Shown here: positions 1 through 11,527 of the stretch, one piece after another
Layout of the letters: each line of letters opens with the position of its first letter
Numbering within the stretch: position 1 is the first letter of the stretch
DNA from: Symsagittifera roscoffensis
Taxonomy: Eukaryota > Xenacoelomorpha > Acoela > Convolutidae
Reading direction: 5' to 3'
NCBI RefSeq assembly: GCF_963678635.1
Contig: NC_087071.1
Location: forward strand, 37,847,858 to 37,911,857
Length of the DNA: 64,000 nt
Translations under genes and position numbers: made by a program
Notes under the pieces: model-generated
Told to the model about the DNA's origin: nothing
Seen by the model: the letters and a program-made list of their open reading frames with translations, nothing else
The model's database searches: none

Positions 1-2690
1 TAATGTTGCCTCAATCTCAAGCAACGAGCACTTGGTAAGATTAACTTTGTGAATAACGTGGGGCAAGATGGTTGTTTTGTCGAAAGAACAAAACTATTAG
101 GTCCATTTATCCACGAAGGGAAGGACCAACATACGAGCTGTACAGCTCATCACGGCGAACCACTGTTGTGCACCTGCTTAAGAACTACATGCAATTTTTT
201 TGGTTATTTTTCTGGACTGGGTAATGTTGCCTCAATCTCAAGCAACGAGCACTTGGTAAGATTAACTTTGTGAATAACGTGGGGCAAGATGGTTGTTTTG
301 TCGAAAGAAAAATACTATTAGGTCCATTTATCCACGAAGGGAAGGACCAACATACGAGCTGTACAGCTCATCACGGCGAACCACTGTTGTGCACCTGCTT
401 AAGAACTACATGCAATTTTTTTGGTTATTTTTCTGGACTGGGTAATGTTGCCTCAATCTCAAGCAACGAGCACTTGGTAAGACTAACTTTGTGAATAACG
501 TGGGGCAAGATGGTTGTTTTGTCGAAAGAACAAAACTATTAGGTCCATTTATCCACGAAGGGAAGGACCAACATACGAGCTGTACAGCTCATCACGGCGA
601 ACCACTGTTGTGCCCCTGCTTAAGAACTACATGCAATTTTTATGGTTATTTTCTGGACTGGGTAATGTTGCCTCAATCTCAAGCAACGAGCACTTGGTAA
701 GATTAACTTTGTGAATAACGTGGGGCAAGATGGTTGTTTTGTCGAAAGAACAAAACTATTAGGTCCATTTATCCACGAAGGGAAGGACCAACATACGAGC
801 TGTACAGCTCATCACGGCGAACCACTGTTGTGCACCTGCTTAAGAACTACATGCAATTTTTTTGGTTATTTTTCTGGACTGGGTAAGTTGCCTCAATCTC
901 AAGCAACGAGCACTTGGTAAGTCTAACTTTGTGAATAACGTGGGGCAAGATGGTTGTTTTGTCGAAAGAACAAAACTATTAGGTCCATTTATCCACGAAG
1001 GGAAGGACCAACATACGAGCTGTACAGCTCATCACGGCGAACCACTGTTGTGCACCTGCTTAAGAACTACATGCAATTTTTTGGTTATTTTTCTGGACTG
1101 GGTAATGTTGCCTCAATCTCAAGCAACGAGCACTTGGTAAGATTAACTTTGTGAATAACGTGGGGCAAGATGGTTGTTTTGTCGAAAGAACAAAACTATT
1201 AGGTCTATTTATCCACGAAGGGAAGGACCAACATACGAGCTGTACAGCTCATCACGGCGAATCACTGTTGTGCCCCTGCTTAAGAACTACATGCAATTTT
1301 TATGGTTATTTTCTGGACTGGGTAATGTTGCCTCAATCTCAAGCAACGAGCACTTGGTAAGATTAACTTTGTGAATAACGTGGGGCAAGATGGTTGTTTT
1401 GTCGAAAGAACAAAACTATTAGGTCCATTTATCCACGAAGGGAAGGATCAACATACGAGCTGTACAGCTCATCACGGCGAACCACTGTTGTGCACCTGCT
1501 TAAGAACTACATGCAATTTTTTTGGTTATTTTTCTGGACTGGGTAATGTTGCCTCAATCTCAAGCAACGAGCACTTGGTAAGATAAACTTTGTGAATAAC
1601 GTGGGGCAAGATGGTTGTTTTGTCGAAAGAACAAAACTATTAGGTCCATTTGTCCACGAAGGGAAGGACCAACATACGAGCTGTACAGCTCATCACGGCG
1701 AACCACTGTTGTGCCCCTGCTTAAGAACTACATGCAATTTTTATGGTTATTTTCTGGACTGGGTAATGTTGCCTCAATCTCAAGCAACGAGCACTTGGTA
1801 AGATTAACTTTGTGAATAACGTGGGGCAAGATGGTTGTTTTGTCGAAAGAACAAAACTATTAGGTCTATTTATCCACGAAGGGAAGGACCAACATACGAG
1901 CTGTACAGCTCATCACGGCGAACCACTGTTGTGCCCCTGCTTAAGAACTACATGCAATTTTTATGGTTATTTTCTGGACTGGGTAATGTTGCCTCAATCT
2001 CAAGCAACGAGCACTTGGTAAGATTAACTTTGTGAATAACGTGGGGCAAGATGGTTGTTTTGTCGAAAGAACAAAACTATTAGGTCCATTTATCCACGAA
2101 GGGAAGGACCAACATACGAGTTGTACAGCTCATCACGGCGAACCACTGTTGTGCACCTGCTTAAGAACTACATGCAATTTTTTTGGTTATTTTTCTGGAC
2201 TGGGTAATGTTGCCTCAATCTCAAGCAACGAGCACTTGGTAAGATTAACTTTGTGAACAACGTGGGGCAAGATGGTTGTTTTGTCGAAAGAACAAAACTA
2301 TTAGGTCCATTTGTCCACGAAGGGAAGGACCAACATACGAGCTGTACAGCTCATCACGGCGAACCACTGTTGTGCCCCTGCTTAAGAACTACATGCAATT
2401 TTTATGGTTATTTTCTGGACTGGGTAATGTTGCCTCAATCTCAAGCAACGAGCACTTGGTGAGATTAACTTTGCGAATAACATGGGGCAAGATGGTTGTT
2501 TTGTCGAAAGAAAAATACTATTAGGTCCATTTATCCACGAAGGGAAGGACCAACATACGCGCTGTACAGCTCATCACGGCGAACCGCTGTTGTGCCCCTG
2601 CTTAAGAACTACATTCAATTTTTTTGGTTATTTTTCTGGGCTGGATAATGTTGCCTCACCCTCAAGCAAAAACGAGCACGGATCATGGTG
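1..2690. repeat. Satellite array, ~12 copies of a 220-221 bp unit
   Basis: Near-identical units follow one another with period 220 or 221 bp; for example the sequence around 49 recurs at 270, 491, 711, 931, 1151, 1371, 1592, 1812, 2032 and 2253. The array is already under way at base 1, so its left end lies outside the window. Two subtypes alternate irregularly. One has gcacctgctt with a long T run before the ggttat motif; the other has gcccctgctt with tttttatggttatttt. Each unit contains the perfect 14-bp palindrome gagctgtacagctc. The last unit (from about 2474) is the most diverged and decays near 2690. The period is not a multiple of three and every reading frame closes within a unit, so the array is not coding. 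Confidence 0.97.
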
Positions 2691-2765
2691 GGCCTCGAAC
2701 ATCCGACCTTACGATTGATAGGTGGAGACGTAACCACTTCAAAACCGCTCCACTAACCTCAACCT
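2680..2765 (-). other. tRNA-like sequence with Pol III A and B boxes
   Basis: On the minus strand TAGTGGAGCGG (2745-2755) fits the tRNA A-box pattern TRGYNNAGYGG. GTTCGAGGCC (2691-2700) fits the B box, about 45 bases downstream. Between them GTGG and CCAC can pair around an 8-base loop, like an anticodon arm. I could not fold a full cloverleaf, so this is a tRNA-derived head or pseudogene rather than a working tRNA gene. It lies directly upstream, in transcription direction, of the minus strand of the satellite array, as the head of a SINE sits upstream of its body. Confidence 0.55.
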
Positions 2766-3387
2766 ACCATACTCACACACACCTGGGACGTTAGAGTTTT
2801 TTACTCCAACAATGTTTCCTCCTAATAACTTCCATGGCTCGCTTTCCTCCCCCCAAACTTGACTTAAACATGATTTTTACTCCCACCCTAACCGGAAATA
2901 TTACACCATTACCTTATATACCCCATCTAACATGCGGGTGAACAGGAAGGGCGGTGAAAAATAGGCGTGAACAGTGGCAGAATGAGAACGTGGGGTGGAG
3001 GGGCGGGGGCGATTGGGGCTTGCGGAAGAGGGTGTGAGGCTGTTGAAGGGGGGTCAAAAAAGGTTTTGTAAGTATGGGTAGAAACCCAACGCTGGGGGAG
3101 CTGCGCACAAGGTCTCTAGCTTTTGTAGAAAACTGCAAATAGTAGAATGAACATTTTACATATACAAAAAAAAACAATAGACTATCATGAATTTTAAGAG
3201 CCAGAAAACAATTGAATTAAATGACAGCTAAAATGGATTATAATCAATTATAAAGAATTTTTGATTATAATAGATACTCGACTAAAATACACAAAAGGCC
3301 ACTTCTAATGGTTGAATGGGTCATGACAATTGATTATATGGGCTAATAGTTTTACCGTTATATCTTTATTAAAATCGATTACTTAAT
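2766..3387. other. Non-coding stretch, C-rich then G-rich
   Basis: No exon seen. About 2770-2930 is rich in C runs on the plus strand and 2930-3070 is rich in G runs, for example around 2990-3060. From 3225 to 3310 there is a short ATTATAATCAATTATAA-type AT repeat. Confidence 0.5.
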
Positions 3388-4166
3388 CGGGTTAACCTCC
3401 ACAGACCAAAAATGCTTATTATATTATTCCATAAATTAAGTCAATGAAAAATTACGAGTCAGACAAAGGTCATACGATTTGCTAAAATGGAGTAATCGAA
3501 TTTTCAAACATTTTTTTTGTTTTGGTATACATTTCGGTGTATCGTCACAAATAAAAAAGGAAAATTTTGTCAATAAAAAAGCCGCTCATACAATTTCGAT
3601 AAATGGAAATTCAATGATTAGCATTTTCTGATGGCGGCAGCAACAATTTTTTAAATTTTTGCATAATAACGTAGTCCTTAATACGCAAAATTTGATTTTT
3701 CTCCCATTTCGCAGGATAGTTTTTCAAAACCCTCAAACGTCTTTTTATTTTGAATGGCATGTTTTTGTATGCCTTGATCAAAGCATGATTATTTAAAAAT
3801 TCAAAGTTAAAAAAATCATCTTTCAAATTTCTTGTTGAAATTTAACAAATAATACTATTCAGGCCATTTCCGGGGCATTGCAATTGCGACGCGATCAAAC
3901 CTGTGGTGACTTTACTTTCAATTAACCAAGGTTTTTGCCTTATGCGTTCGGTTTCGAACACAAACAAAAAAACTTTGAGAAATTTTTTTTAAATCAAATT
4001 TTTTGGTTTATGGAAAAATGCTAGTCATACAGTTTCCATAAATGAAAAATCAAAAACCATAGACTTTTCATGCAATTTTCTGTTTTTATGGAATTACAGG
4101 AAAAGTGTATGATTAGCATTTTTCCATACATGAAAGATGCATGACTAGCATTTTTGGTCAACCCGG
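3388..4166. mobile_element. MITE copy 1, CCCGGGTTGACC-type ends
   Basis: Starts cgggttaacctcc and ends ggtcaacccgg, which are inverted copies of each other. Just inside both ends lies the motif aatgct(t/a)...ataca..ttccat, again inverted. The interior matches the second copy at 15767-16709 along its length: shared landmarks are the gcataa..cgtagtc segment, the tatgccttgatc segment and the gcgttcggtt/tgttcggttgcaaacac segment. There is no convincing target-site duplication here. The 71-codon open frame inside, on the minus strand, is not conserved in the other copy. Confidence 0.6.
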
Positions 4167-4617
4167 TTCCCATGAAATTTTAGTGCAGGGACATCACGTG
4201 ACAAAAAAATTAGTAATTGGGGTACTATCTTCAGCAACAGTCTATATCAGTGGGGAAAGATGATTTACACGCGTTATAGCAGTTTTGCTAAGCAGCTTCA
4301 ATGTAGCAGAGCAAGCGGTCGTTACTTACCAATAGCATTCGCTACTTGCAATAAGTCGAGTTGCAAGCTTTGCGAAAAGCCACCTTCCTTAAATTGTGCC
4401 AGTTGGCTTTTGCTTCGAAGTGTCACAGTAACAAATTGAATCAATCAGAAAATAAAAAAAAATTTAAGTACCTGAAATACTTTGTATGTAATCTAATTTC
4501 TGAACAGAATTTTTTTTTTGAAATGTTTAAATAAAGCAGAGGTTTTCCTTAACTTTTGTTTGTTTCTTATTCTAATTCTGATATGAAATTAGCTAATTCT
4601 AGGCTGTTTCTACCTAG
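4167..4617. other. Intergenic, nothing recognised
   Basis: AT-rich sequence without exon-like frames or clear repeats. The segment at 4166-4195 resembles the end motif of the AATCGATTATAA repeats, but weakly. Confidence 0.4.
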
Positions 4618-4697
4618 AAAAAAGTCTCCTGGTGGTCCTCGAACCCCTGCCCCTCTGATTTCTAGACGATTGCTCTATCCACTAGGCTAGATTTCCT
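4618..4697 (-). other. tRNA-like locus with T6 terminator
   Basis: On the minus strand TAGCCTAGTGG (4679-4689) is a perfect A box and GGTTCGAGGAC (4635-4645) is a B box with one deviation. A run of six T (4618-4623 on the complement) follows 11 bases after the B box, which is the arrangement of a Pol III transcription unit. Two or three pairs of the D stem form, but the anticodon stem does not pair, so I read it as a tRNA pseudogene or tRNA-derived element. Confidence 0.5.
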
Positions 4698-5565
4698 GAT
4701 GAAGCTTCATAGTTTTAGCAAAATAATACTTGTTATAACAAGTGTAAGTTTGCATTGTATTGCTACTGTTATTATGTTTAGTCGAAGCATTTTTATCTCG
4801 TTGCGGTTGAGCAGTGAATTGATTTCAGTTTATTTTTTTCCAGAAAATGTTTATTTCTAAACTAGAAGAGAAAAAGATCACTTCTGCACGGAAAATACGA
4901 GAAAACTAGGCTAGATAATCTACACAAAACTTTATCTAGAAAAACAGCCTCCATTGGGTACGGGTAGTTGAAAACTGAATAAAGGTCCACTGTCCATTTA
5001 CTCGCTGAACTTAGTCCGTTTAACAGAAAATGCGAGCAGGTTTTTTTGAAACTTCTTTTTCTTCAAACTGTTTTTTGTTTCTTTGAGATACTTTATAGCG
5101 ACTGTAAGAAAATCCATAATTATTCAGTAGTAGTTCGTTAGTAGTTTTTTTTTCAGCATTAATTAGTTTCATTTAATTTTCTAGATAAATCAGTTTTTCC
5201 TTAAAATAAAAGCTTAAGCAAAATTTTGAATCACCTTAAAACACTAAAAGAGTCAGCCGTTCACATAATAAAATCAACGAAAAAAAAACCATTTAAAAAA
5301 TGAAAACTAAGATGAGGGTAAAATGAGGACTGGGGGGTGTAAATCATAAATCATAAACCCCCTCCCCCAAAGTCTACCAATAATAATTTAAAGTCTACTA
5401 ATAACCCCCCATTAAGGGTAAACAGGGAGGGGGAAACGGGGTATATAAGACAAAAAGTATATAAATTGAAAAGTGAATTGTAACATTTTATGAAACCTAA
5501 TACGTAGCAACTGCACCAAACGGGAAACGCGATGAATTTCATGACTAACCTCTCGAAAAAATCCA
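4698..5565. other. Intergenic, AT-rich with C-run/G-run patch
   Basis: No gene seen. 5290-5460 has C runs followed by G runs on the plus strand. The sequence aaaggtccactgtcca near 4982 also occurs in the right arm of the MITE at 48885-49648, so a fragment of that family may lie here. Confidence 0.4.
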
Positions 5566-5795
5566 TTATGATTGACTATAACCGATTATAAGGGATTATA
5601 TTGCCATAAAAAATATAAGATCTATAATCCATTTTTAATGGATTATAATTGATTATAATGGATTATATTGATATAAAAATACTAGGATTTTAATCTATTT
5701 TTGGTGGATTATAATCAATTATTTTTGTAATTTGATAGATACTGACTATAAAATGACAATCTAATCGACTATTATCTATGGAACTCCAGTGCGGG
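5566..5795. repeat. AATCGATTATAA-rich repeat, one end preserved
   Basis: Successive versions of ggattataattgattataatgg, nearly palindromic, end in ctatggaactccagtgcggg. The same end motif closes related repeats at 10260-10410 and 13505-14815. Confidence 0.55.
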
Positions 5796-6180
5796 AAGGT
5801 CTTGAAACTAAACAAAGCTAGCTTCTTTGAGAGCCAAGGAGTTACCTGAAAGGAGTTGATAAATCATCCGTTAGTTTTCTAAATGTGTTTCGCAACCATG
5901 GGAGATGTTGCCGAAAAAAATGGCACACAGCTAAAATCATAACTGAAAAGGCTGTAATATGATATATCCCTCGGTCAGAGCTGGCGGTCAATTAAAATTT
6001 CCAGACATTCCTGAAATAAAACGCACCCAGTACAAAAACTGAACCCTACTCTGTGATCAGAGCAAAAAATTGATATTTCAAAAACCAAATTGGGTTGTCA
6101 ACCTACTTTTTTGGACAAAACCTAAAAAAAACTGCTCCATTATATTAACAACCGCTAAAATCAGAAGTTACCTGACGGTG
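5796..6180. other. Intergenic, nothing recognised
   Basis: No exon, repeat or RNA gene seen. It separates an AT repeat from a hAT-type MITE. Confidence 0.35.
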
Positions 6181-6428
6181 AGTATGATCAGGGGCGGATT
6201 TAGGGGGCGAGGGAAAGGGGGGTAGCAGACGAATTTCCAAAAAATGTCTAAAAACGTCTTTTTGGCCTGTTTTTTCAAAATATTGCTGGCGCCGCAGAAA
6301 ATTTGACCAAAACAGGTTTTTTAGTGCTTTGGGAGAGCTAAAAAAAAGGTCCACACAATTTTTGAAATTTTTTTTTGAAAATGCGCCACCCCCCTTGAGA
6401 AAGCCCTAGATCCGCCCCTGAGTATGAC
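6181..6428. mobile_element. hAT-type MITE with 8-bp target duplication
   Basis: The 232-bp element (6189-6420) starts CAGGGGCGGATTTAGGG and ends in the inverse, CCCTAGATCCGCCCCTG. It is bracketed by agtatgat (6181-6188) and agtatgac (6421-6428), an 8-bp target-site duplication with one difference. Eight-base duplications and CAGGGGCGGAT-type ends are typical of hAT-family non-autonomous elements. There is no transposase inside. Confidence 0.85.
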
Positions 6429-6596
6429 TACATGATATAAAAATAAGATAACCCCGTCAATCAACAAATCGCTTAAAAGTGTATAACAACTTCTTTTGAG
6501 ATTTTTTTGAAAACTATTTTTGTAGGTTCTATTCTCAGAGCTGAAACAAAAAAACTATAAAGTATTTGATTATTTGCTTGAATTATCAAACCAAAG

Positions 6597-7584
6597 GTCG
6601 CCCCATCTGGTCAATCGACCTCTCTCTCCAGCTAGTATCCCCTCCCCCCACATACAGTACACTGGAGTGATGGTGGTACAGGGAAAACCAGTGGGCCAGC
6701 CTGTAGGGGGCCACAAATCGCCAGATCGAGGACGAAGGTCGCCCCATAAACACGGGCGAGGATCTCCCAGGTAAATATAATCAGTATACAAGAAAAAAAT
6801 TATACACTTTTTATAAGTTTCTTTTCCTGCAATTACAAGTCAGTTATAATCAACATTTGTAGAACAAGGTTTAAATATCGAATTTCTGCCAAAATGTAAA
6901 TGTACATCAGAAAAAAGTGAGGACAGGCAAAAGCTAAAATGGTTTTATTAGTGTTTGTTTGGCTAGTTTTACGGTCAACGAAAATATGAGCAATTCATAC
7001 AGTATTTCAACTTGATTCTATGAGCGATCAATTATCGTCCAAGGGAAGTTATGCCTAATTATTAGACAAAAAAACATAATTCGGTCTTAGTGATATCAAT
7101 TAATGCCGTTGAAATGATTGCTGCGAATTAAACTACTTTTAGATCAGGCGGGAGGTCTCCTAGATCTCCAGGAGGAAGGGGGAGGTCCCCAAGGGACAGG
7201 AGAAGAAGAAATCGACATCATAGGAGCAAGAGTCCTCACAGTAGGTCAAGGTCTCCGGGGGCCAGTTCCAGATCCAGATCCAGGAGTCCAGGACCGAGGT
7301 ATTTTGCAAAAGTTTTAGAAAAGCTGTTTTTAAGTTAAAAACTGGAAGTAATTTAGTTGTATATGACAAACTGTGCATTCCAGTTTAATTTGTTATAAGC
7401 AGTTAAAAGAGTTTTATGGGATACACCGTTTTCCTATGATAATTTTCTGAAATTAAAGCAGAAAATTGATAGAAAAATGACAAAACTAGAAAAAGTTGGG
7501 TCTATGTTGACCATGCTAAAAATTAAGTTGTATTTACCAACCAAATATTTTCTTTATTTAAGTAGCGCTGGAAGATACTACTAG
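6597..7584 (+). CDS. 3' exons of an RS-domain (SR-type) gene, partial
   Basis: Three exons join in frame. The first ends at 6770 (donor gtaaat). The second is 7143-7298, between acceptor ttttag and donor gtattt. The third is 7563-7584, after acceptor tttaag, and ends YY-stop. All these introns split an AG|N codon (phase 2). The first exon encodes SP/RS-rich sequence such as SPDRGRRSPHK; the second is a dense RS domain including RSPRSPGGRGRSPRDRRRR and SRSRSRSPG; the tail is SSAGRYY. RS domains mediate contacts between splicing factors in the nucleus. The left edge of the first exon is uncertain: 6597 keeps phase 2 but has a poor pyrimidine tract, while an acceptor with a strong tract would start at 6658. 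AATAAA at 7725-7730 gives a polyadenylation signal. No RNA-recognition motif was found upstream in the window, so the 5' part is missing, lies farther away, or the locus is a partial copy. Confidence 0.6.
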
Positions 7585-7724
7585 AACGACGAATGTATAT
7601 TTCGAAGACTCTTCGCCAAACTTCCTCAATTCATTCGCCAAAACAACTGAGAACTCTTTATATTTCAATGAAATGCTCTAACCTATGATAACTATGCCTA
7701 ACCACGAAAATGAAGAACTAAAAA

Positions 7725-7730
7725 AATAAA
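7725..7730 (+). terminator. Polyadenylation signal of the RS-domain gene
   Basis: AATAAA about 140 bases after the stop codon at 7584, in a short AT-rich 3' UTR. Confidence 0.5.
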
Positions 7731-10259
7731 CTGTTCTGATGACTTTTCAATTAATCATGCAAAAAAATAGTGGGTCGCCCAAATTTTTTTAACATTGGGA
7801 AAATTTTAGCTATCATGTAAAAACAATTGCTAGTGCGATTCACTTTTTCTTTAGACAAACTGTCTTTCTATGCAAATGTATTTAGACTTAATGTCTCAGT
7901 ATATAGCACCTGAATTCTTTTGATATTCCGACCCAGTTTAGAAAAAAGGCGCCTCAAGCTAATTGCCGTCACAAATATTCATCAGGTGATCTTACTTAAG
8001 CTTACCATTCCCCAAAAAGCACTTTTCCCCCTCAAATTCTACGTTTTTTTTTTAAAATTTTGCTCCTATTTTTATCCTTTATTTTCCACAGAAAACCAAT
8101 TTTTCCAGTCTCAACTTAAAATTTAAGTTTTTTCCTGATTTTTTTCCTTCTTTTCTCAAATGATTTTTCCCAAATCAACTACAATTTTTTCTTTTTAAAA
8201 CTGATTTCTCCTACAAATTCAATCTTTTCAAGGGCCATTCACGATAAAAATTCCCCATGTTTTACATTTTGCAACATAAATTTCACGCGGCTTAACCTTC
8301 CGTAATACCATCTCGTGTGTGCATCAATTTTATATATTTATTCACGCTTGGTAAGAAATAAAAAAGAAGAACTTAAGCTCAATTTATTATGCAATCCAAC
8401 CGTGTAGTACGAGCATGTAGTTCTATAGTAATGTCCCCCATTTTTTAAATTTGATAATATCATCTCACGTTTCGAATTATTTCTCTTCAATTTCCCTAAA
8501 GAGTTTTTAATGAGTTTACCTGAATAAATTGGTTAAAAAATATAACGGAGTTATCAAACCGAGTGATATGTACACAAGCTATAATAATATCCGCTTTTGG
8601 CAGCGAATTTCATTGAATTCAGGCAATAATCCGTTTTGTGTCTGAAATTTGAATTGAGTTTCCCGCAGATTTATTTTTGCTTTTGTTCAAAATTACAATA
8701 CCGAGGCGAATTATTATTTTTGAATCAACTTGAACAAAAAATTGCTTCGTAACCATTGAGCCATTTAAGGAATTTTAAACAGACTATAAAATGTATTTGG
8801 GTTGTTTATTACTTGAACCCAATTTGAGACTTGAATTATTTCCATCTTCACGCGCAGGTTTGAACAAATAGGTCAACTGGGACTAATAAATTACTTCCTT
8901 ATTACTTTTTTGTTTACATTTTTGCCAGGTAAGAAAAGTAAACTAATTTTTATTTTACCCACGTAAAACCTAAAAATGTTTTCTTTGAAAATCTTCAGCA
9001 TTTTGCTCAAATGGAACTAATTTCCGTTTTTGAGTATCTTCAACTAAACCATGAGTGATCATTTTGAAATCTTTTCCTCTTATATCAGATTCGGTTATAA
9101 GTTTTACAATCAAGTTTAGGCTCCATCTTGTTTCACTAATTTCTTTACTGATCTGCGTTTTTTCTACACGCACTGAAAATTGATGGATATTAATTCAATT
9201 AACTGGGTTTTTATAGTGTGTCTCTCTAAAATTCTAAGAAAAGTCAATAAAAAATCGATCAAGAATGGATTATCATGTTACTAATTTTCAGAGCAAAAAT
9301 AAACGTATTCCTAATAAACTAAAATCAATTGTTTTCAGTTTCTCTTCATTTTTTTGTTGGAAGAAAATTATTTCGTTTTAATCGATTTTAATGGACTATA
9401 ACTCAATTTTAGTCTTTTTTCGTGAGTTTTTTTGTTTCTTTACAATCATTTCAATCTTAACTTAGTTATTTTGTTGTCTCACTAATTTTCACATTTTTCT
9501 TGAAATCAATCACGTTTTTAAATGTGAACTGAGGTTAGGTTGGCCTTCCCATAGAGTAACTTCGGATAAGGTACACCGTCTGCTCGTCTGCTATCTTATT
9601 TTCGGCCGGATATATTCGTGAAACTTCTTAGTCTGGTAACAATCCTAATCTTACTCTTATATTTCCTAGTCTCAATAGGTCTAATGTATACTGGTATTCT
9701 TGCGAGGTTAGAGGAGAGAAGAAAGCAACTGATTTCAATCTGCATTATAATTTCTCTGGCTGTAACTATGAATAGTTTCAGCTTCACAATTTATCGTAAA
9801 TTTGAATAATGGATCATGATTGGTTAGTTAAAATTATTTCACAGTGATAAATATCAAGGTATAAAAAATAAATGTTTTAAGCTGGTTCCAAGATATAGTT
9901 TTTTTCTATTCTTTTGCTTCAAATTTATTCCCCACAACGAACCCCACAACTTACACTTACCGCCACCCCTACTTTACCCCCACCTTTAACCCCTATCCCA
10001 CAGTTACCTGTTCTCTCCCCGACTTCTAACCTCTTCTCCCTTTTAAATTTGAACGTGGGAGATTGAGGTAGTATGCGCGAGACAGGGAGGGAGAAGGCGG
10101 TAAGTGGGGGACGAGAGGGAAAGTGGAGGGGGTTCTGATGGGGATTTTCTCGTGGGCTAAGCGTAGTGAAGAGAAATGAAGGGTGGTCGTGCTGTACATC
10201 GGAATGCTGAACGGTTTTTTTTTTCTAATTCGACTTTTGCATAAAGTTACAAAAAATAA
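7731..10259. other. Intergenic, AT-rich, scattered low-complexity repeats
   Basis: No convincing gene. A 63-codon hydrophobic frame at 9618-9809 stands alone. 9320-9420 has a few AATCGATTTTAATGGA-type repeats. From about 9930 the plus strand is C-rich (to 10040), then G-rich (10050-10140), as at 2770-3070. Confidence 0.45.
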
Positions 10260-10410
10260 CCAATTCTTAAAGAAATAAGAGAATTCTCACAGAAAATAAT
10301 CGATTATGTTGCATCGTCTAAACTTGCCACGACAATAGATTATTAACGAAACATTTTAGTCAACGAAAATCCATTTGCATCCTTTTTTACCCATGAAACT
10401 TCGGAGCGGA
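10260..10410. repeat. Fragment of the AATCGATTATAA repeat family
   Basis: Contains aatcgattat, then a gtctaaacttgccacgacaat segment that also occurs, inverted, at 13575-13610, and ends cccatgaaacttcggagcgga, a variant of the family's end motif. Confidence 0.45.
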
Positions 10411-10924
10411 TGGAACTTTGTCTGTTTGAAAAAAAAGTTCAGCAGATGATTCTGCATTTTACTCAAGAAGTTTATCTAATTAATTATACTGATCTAGAAG
10501 AACTTCAATAAGACTTCCAAAAATGATTTCCTTTTTTTCCAACATTCAAAGCCAGATTTTTTTGGAACTTTTGATGTCAATTTGTACCAGGAAAACACTT
10601 CAACTGACAGCTAGAAATTACTGAAGTACATTTTCCATTAAAATATTTTCAAATAAAAACTCAACCACAAAAGCCGAACTTATTTTTTTGTTTGAGAAAT
10701 TTATTTTTGTTTTTCTTTATCGGAAGAAAATTTGAGGGACAAAAAAGGAAAAATTACAACATCAAATAAAGTAAATCAAAATATTGAGGCAGCTTGTTAG
10801 CTTGTTATACATTTAACCTGATTAAACTCATCGGGGCAAATTTATTTTTTTCAATTTTTTTAGGTCGAGTTAGTGGTTGAATCGAGCTTCTGAAACGGTT
10901 GATGCCAAAAATTGGACGTAAATG
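10411..10924. other. Intergenic, nothing recognised
   Basis: AT-rich, without exon-like frames. Confidence 0.35.
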
Positions 10925-11527
10925 TAGGGGCGGATTTATGGGGGGGGGATTAGGTCGGACGCGCTCCCTCAAGGATTCGACCCCCTGCCAACCCAAAGGG
11001 TCCCCGTTTGTACAATTTTGAAATATCAATTTTTGGTGACTGACTCTAGAAAACTTTCTAAAGGCGCTTTCGGAGCCAATGTATATTAGGGGGAGCATGC
11101 GCCGAAAAAGCGCAATTTTTTGGCCAAAGTTTTTCAAAAAGTGCCTAAAAACATCTTTGTGCTAAAAAAAGGTGGCTAATATTTGGCTGTCAAAATTGTT
11201 GAAATAATAAATTTAATTGTTATGAGTAAATTGTTTTTTTTTCGCTCGAACAAGTTTTTATCAAAGACATCCAAAATAAAATAAATCCAAACAAACAAGA
11301 ATAAATGATTTGTGCTTTGGATTAATTTTTATTTAAAAAAAACTATAGTTTGTCTCATCAAACAAAAATTGGTAAAAAAATTTAGATGCTCTTTCAAGAT
11401 GGTGTCAAAAGAAATAAGTCCGTTTTACATAATAAGATAAAAAGCGCTTAAAAACATTTGCCTCGCTTTTTCAAAATATTTGCCCCCACCTCCTCAACCT
11501 TCGGAAACATCTTATATCCGCACTTGC
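10925..11527. mobile_element. Older hAT-type MITE, ~600 bp
   Basis: Begins taggggcggatttatgggg and closes with cttatatccgcacttg, whose complement CAAGTGCGGATATAAG matches the start loosely. The interior contains the same aaagtgcctaaaaacatctt and aaaagcgcttaaaaaca motifs as the element at 6189-6420. I see no clear target duplication, in keeping with an old insertion. The 110-codon minus-strand frame inside is not a known protein. Confidence 0.5.

Noticed and set aside
49-2524. Chain of 66-92 codon open frames repeated every ~220 bp
   Set aside because: They are translations of the satellite. The period is not a multiple of three, every frame closes in each unit, and no start or domain is conserved as protein.
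1-2690. CRISPR-like array
   Set aside because: Units are ~220 bp and nearly identical throughout, with no short repeats separated by unique spacers, and the genome is eukaryotic.
9618-9809. 63-codon hydrophobic frame (possible small membrane protein)
   Set aside because: No upstream or downstream exon, no ATG at its start in good context and no recognisable family; an equally long frame exists on the other strand.
10805-11137. 110-codon minus frame near a G run
   Set aside because: It runs across the end of the hAT-type MITE and shows no domain.
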